Shown: positions 61,296-64,000 of the stretch, one piece after another
Numbering within the stretch: position 1 is the first letter of the stretch
Layout of the letters: every line of letters starts with the position of its first letter
Origin: JAFEDN01 sp965651935
GTDB lineage: Bacteria; Pseudomonadota; Gammaproteobacteria; Coxiellales; Coxiellaceae
Reading direction: 5' to 3'
Assembly: GCA_965651935.1 (NCBI GenBank)
Contig: CBFGTC010000004.1
Span: 62,001 to 126,000 of the forward strand
Length of the DNA: 64,000 nucleotides
Translations under genes and position numbers: made by a program
The notes under the pieces: generated by a model
Seen by the model: the letters and a program-made list of their open reading frames with translations, nothing else
Databases searched by the model: none
Told to the model about the DNA's origin: nothing

Positions 61296-61918
61296 TTTCA
61301 GTGATTTTTATCGATCAAGATATGATGTTTTGTCAATTATTGCAGAAAATAGTCAATCATCGAGAGATTATGGTTATTGGTGAAGCGACCACTGGTGCAA
61401 AAGGTATCGAATTGATTCGTAAACACAAACAAAAATCGCCATTAGCGGTTTTAATCAATACTCAACTACCCGATACATCCGGTGAGACTGTGTGTCGCTT
61501 TATCTACCGTCACTGGCCAGAGGTGAGATGTATTTATTTACTTAATACACTACATTGGCCGACATTTAGCCGATTAATAGATTCTCCTGCTAAAGGATTT
61601 GTAATGAAAGAAGCCTGTTATTTAAGCTTAGAAGCCATTCGATTCGTGGGAACAGGAAAAACCTATCTACAACCAGATCTCGCTTTTGATCTATTGGAAT
61701 ACCGAGCCAAATCTGAAAATTTAAATTCCCCTTTTGCTCAATTATCCTCACGAGAATATGAAGTATTAAGTCTTTTAGCGAAAAATAAAACTTATAATGA
61801 TATCGTTAATAATATGCACATCAGTATCAAAACAATCTATAATCTTAAGATGTCGGCATTTAAAAAATTATCGATTAATTCTTATGATCAATTATGTAAA
61901 ATCATGGGAATAATTTAA
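61292..61918 (+). CDS. LuxR-type response regulator with altered receiver
   Basis: 208 residues. The receiver domain (1-120) reads VIFIDQD at the acidic site and AVLINTQLPDTSGE where the phosphate-accepting Asp should be: position 56 is Asn. Lys106 (KGFVMKEA) is kept. The C-terminal helix-turn-helix is of the LuxR/GerE type (LSSREYEVLSLLAKNKTYND, ISIKTIYNLKMSAFKKL). The overlap of its ATG with the phage gene (ATGA) puts it in the replication operon. It could be a constitutively acting or inhibitory relative of GacA/LetA-like regulators. No sensor kinase is nearby. Confidence 0.85.
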   Translation: MISVIFIDQDMMFCQLLQKIVNHREIMVIGEATTGAKGIELIRKHKQKSPLAVLINTQLPDTSGETVCRFIYRHWPEVRCIYLLNTLHWPTFSRLIDSPAKGFVMKEACYLSLEAIRFVGTGKTYLQPDLAFDLLEYRAKSENLNSPFAQLSSREYEVLSLLAKNKTYNDIVNNMHISIKTIYNLKMSAFKKLSINSYDQLCKIMGII

Positions 61919-61963
61919 TTTTATCTGAAAATAAATTTTAAAAAATGCTAGTTAAAAAAGATT

Positions 61964-64000
61964 TTATGACATCTGATATGCAATTGAGGGTTCTTTTTTA
62001 ACTATAGTTGCCTTGATGGTTTCTCGTAGTGCATCTAGCTCACGTTCAGCAGCTTGAACGTTAGATTTTATACCGTTGTAATATTTCGGTACGCTATCAT
62101 CCAGTCTAAGCTCGGATTTCACCAAAACTCCTCCTCTGCATTGGGGAACAGGTAATTTATGGGGTATTTTTTTAGGTTTTGCAACTGCTAATCTTCCTAT
62201 GTAAGCTGTCCAATTTTGAATTCCATTTGGATCTGTAGAATTTATATGTCGATCTGTAAGTACCTTAAAATGCTTAAAGTATAACTCTTTTATGTATGGA
62301 GAAAGTTCGGTTTTCTGCAATAAACCAAAGAATTGCTGAATAGATTGGGGTACGGGTTTAGACACTAAAAAAACACTTCCATATTTTTTCATGTTATCGG
62401 CTTCCCGCTCTTGCCAGGTTTTAGGTGAGACGATACGCTCTGATAATACGTTTAAAACGCCTGGACACATCCCAAAAATAGCAGCGCCAATAGGATTCTC
62501 TCCATTGGTTCCAGGTATTTCTGCATCAGCGCCTTCCATAAGGCAGGTTCTAACGGCTTTTTCATCGCCTTTTTTACAGAATTCAATAAGCTGATCCTGT
62601 TTCTTTAATTTTTCTAATCTCGATAAAGTGTTAGGTTTAGGTAATAAAGTTTGCCTGTTGTTTGATGCAGGTGATAAAGATTTCCTTTGACGATTAGCTT
62701 TCGCTATTTCTTGTTGAATCTGCGTTTTAAAGCCGAGCAATCCTGACTCGGTTTCCTTTACCATTACTTTAAATCCTTCTACATTATAAATACTATGGTT
62801 TACACCTGGAATCACTTTAGGGATTGCTATCGTGAGAGTAGCCCCATGCTGGCTGCTTGCTTCTACGACGCTTTTAAAATTCTCCCATTTCCAATCTATA
62901 TCATGCTGACGCCATTTTTCCATGGCTAATTTAAAGTGGAATTCTCGTAAGAAAGGGGAATCCTTAATTTTTTGGATAAATTTGTTCCAATCTCCCCAAG
63001 TTATTAATTTGAATTCACTAACCATCCAGATTTCACCGTACAAAGTTTCATTATACTCAACAATCTTTCCCCAAGTTAAATCATATTGTTTTCCTTCTAA
63101 TGCCGTTAAGATACGGCGAACAGCCTCCGGATTCATACCCCAAACGGTTGACTCTAGGGGGTATTTGCCTTCAGCATTTGGTTTGTCCGGCTGAGCTTTT
63201 TGTTTTAAAAGCGTATTCATAGCTTTGATATCACCCTGTTCGCAAGCTTCAATCAGTTGATTTTGTAACTTTAATTGTTCTGGTGTTTGAGGTAGTTCCG
63301 GCTCAGGTGTGGTGGATGCACTTTGTTCTGGTTGATTAATTTTTTGTTCATGCTGGCGTTTTGCAGCTAACTCTAGTTCTGCAATTTTATCTTGCATTCT
63401 TTTTATTTCTAATTGTCGATCACTTTCTGCGGTTTGCCATTTTGCCAGTTCTAGCCTTATTTTTTCATCTTCTTCAGATTTTTTTTGTTCAGGTAGGGGT
63501 TTCTTGCTTTTTAAAGGAACGCTCAATTTTTCATCTTGCTTTTTTTGTAATTCCTGCACGATGAGTTGAGTTTTTGTTGATGTCGGGTGGGTTATCGCTA
63601 TTTCTGCTAGTTCATTTTGGATCTCTTCCAAAGTGATTCGATCTTCAGGTTTTGCCTCCCAACAGCGAGGGATTATTTTACCTAATACTGCCGGGCAAGG
63701 ATCGGGAATTTTCTCTCGATCTCCTGACAACACCCATTGTGAAATCAATTCGGGTTTTTCCGCATCAGAAAAAGGAATGGCATGAGTGATTAATTCCCAT
63801 AATACCATCCCATAGCTATAAATATCAGAAGCCGCAGTAGATTTGCTGCCGCGCCTAAATAGTTCCGGGGCCATCCAACCCAGAGTGCCGACGCTGTCGA
63901 TTTTTTTCATGGTGGAACTACGGACACTACTTTTTACTGAAGACAATCCAAAGTCGCTTAATTTTGCACATAAACGTCCTTTCCAGATGTGTAATAACAC
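61964..64000 (-). CDS. eukaryote-like protein kinase with ankyrin repeats, partial
   Basis: The 5' end is beyond the window; 678 residues are seen. The C-lobe of a TKL-like kinase opens the visible part: LSDFGLSS (DFG), GTLGWMAPELF (APE), SDIYSYGMVLWEL and CWEAKPEDRITLEEIQ. The HRD loop and N-lobe are outside. After a charged coiled-coil linker come two copies of a unit: ankyrin-like repeats, then about 60 residues with a YGxxxxVS start, SPxxxE and FK in the middle and NW/NF at the end. Legionellales secrete such proteins into host cells; secretion here is inferred. It stands convergent to the phage-type operon. Confidence 0.8.
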   Translation of the reverse strand: MLLHIWKGRLCAKLSDFGLSSVKSSVRSSTMKKIDSVGTLGWMAPELFRRGSKSTAASDIYSYGMVLWELITHAIPFSDAEKPELISQWVLSGDREKIPDPCPAVLGKIIPRCWEAKPEDRITLEEIQNELAEIAITHPTSTKTQLIVQELQKKQDEKLSVPLKSKKPLPEQKKSEEDEKIRLELAKWQTAESDRQLEIKRMQDKIAELELAAKRQHEQKINQPEQSASTTPEPELPQTPEQLKLQNQLIEACEQGDIKAMNTLLKQKAQPDKPNAEGKYPLESTVWGMNPEAVRRILTALEGKQYDLTWGKIVEYNETLYGEIWMVSEFKLITWGDWNKFIQKIKDSPFLREFHFKLAMEKWRQHDIDWKWENFKSVVEASSQHGATLTIAIPKVIPGVNHSIYNVEGFKVMVKETESGLLGFKTQIQQEIAKANRQRKSLSPASNNRQTLLPKPNTLSRLEKLKKQDQLIEFCKKGDEKAVRTCLMEGADAEIPGTNGENPIGAAIFGMCPGVLNVLSERIVSPKTWQEREADNMKKYGSVFLVSKPVPQSIQQFFGLLQKTELSPYIKELYFKHFKVLTDRHINSTDPNGIQNWTAYIGRLAVAKPKKIPHKLPVPQCRGGVLVKSELRLDDSVPKYYNGIKSNVQAAERELDALRETIKATIVKKEPSIAYQMS

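Larger units (their letters stand above)
52901..61918. mobile_element. tRNA-Lys-anchored integrative region, composite
   Basis: The region starts at the tRNA-Lys 3' end and holds, in order, integrase 1, cargo, a KfrA-like gene, integrase 2, an AlpA-like gene and a phage-type replication operon. The gene content differs sharply from the housekeeping DNA before it. The right end is set here at the last gene that fits; no second copy of the tRNA 3' end was found in the window, so the true end is unknown and may lie beyond 64,000. Two integrases suggest two elements side by side or one inserted into the other. Confidence 0.7.

Overview
The window reads as a chromosomal segment of an intracellular gammaproteobacterium of the order Legionellales, most like Coxiellaceae. 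The reasons are: a run ffh / adk / H1-like basic protein / aceE-aceF-lpd that I recall as similar to Coxiella burnetii; an ankyrin protein resembling the Legionella effector AnkH/LegA3; a eukaryote-type (TKL-like) kinase with ankyrin repeats; and several large membrane or secreted proteins of effector type. Species cannot be set from sequence alone. Base composition looks AT-rich (about 40 % GC by eye, not computed). No rRNA and no CRISPR array were seen; there is one tRNA gene.

Layout. 0-5.0 kb: a decayed gene end, ffh, a shortened ypjD, a CorB/HlyC-type membrane protein, a FimT-like pseudopilin and an adenylate kinase fused in frame to thioredoxin. 5.1-13.3 kb: H1-like basic protein, CPA2 antiporter, pyruvate dehydrogenase operon (single-lipoyl E2) and oxyR with C199/C208. 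13.5-20.6 kb: PAP2 protein, hemF, a membrane-anchored matrixin-like protease, comF, bioC-msrB and a lone tyrosine recombinase. 20.7-30.2 kb: a strongly signalled 51-residue Asn/Gln/Pro-rich peptide, a glycine-zipper lipoprotein, hemB, an amino-sugar kinase-rhomboid-nagA set, trmL, mlaA, mpl and a large unknown membrane protein. 30.2-39.5 kb: DedA-PAP2-LssY fusion, lipA, lipB, rlmI, cytochrome b561, pepN, a GST and a secreted protein. 39.8-49.2 kb: a complete sdhCDAB-sucABCD operon. 49.2-52.7 kb: a secreted acid-sphingomyelinase-like phosphodiesterase, then a two-gene unit of a lipoyl-like protein and an AnkH-like ankyrin/cysteine-protease protein.

At 52.8 kb lies tRNA-Lys(CUU), and directly behind it starts a mobile region that runs to about 61.9 kb. 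It holds two paralogous tyrosine integrases in the same orientation, cargo between them (a small membrane-protein pair, a cytoplasmic trypsin-like protease, a FosA-type fosfomycin-resistance enzyme, a KfrA-like DNA-binding protein with a near-ideal palindromic operator), and an AlpA-like gene. These are followed by a rightward phage-type replication operon that ends in a LuxR-type response regulator whose phosphate-accepting Asp is replaced by Asn. Beyond it, and cut by the window end, is the kinase/ankyrin effector candidate.

How it works together: the core genes make acetyl-CoA (aceEF-lpd), load lipoyl cofactor (lipA, lipB), run the TCA cycle (sdh-suc), make haem (hemB, hemF), recycle amino sugars and wall peptides (GlcNAc kinase, nagA, mpl) and resist oxidation (oxyR, msrB, thioredoxin). 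The best candidates for new biology are the tRNA-Lys element with its pseudo-receiver and palindromic operators, the Adk-thioredoxin fusion, the lipoyl-like/AnkH pair, and the duplicated unknown domain in the kinase protein.
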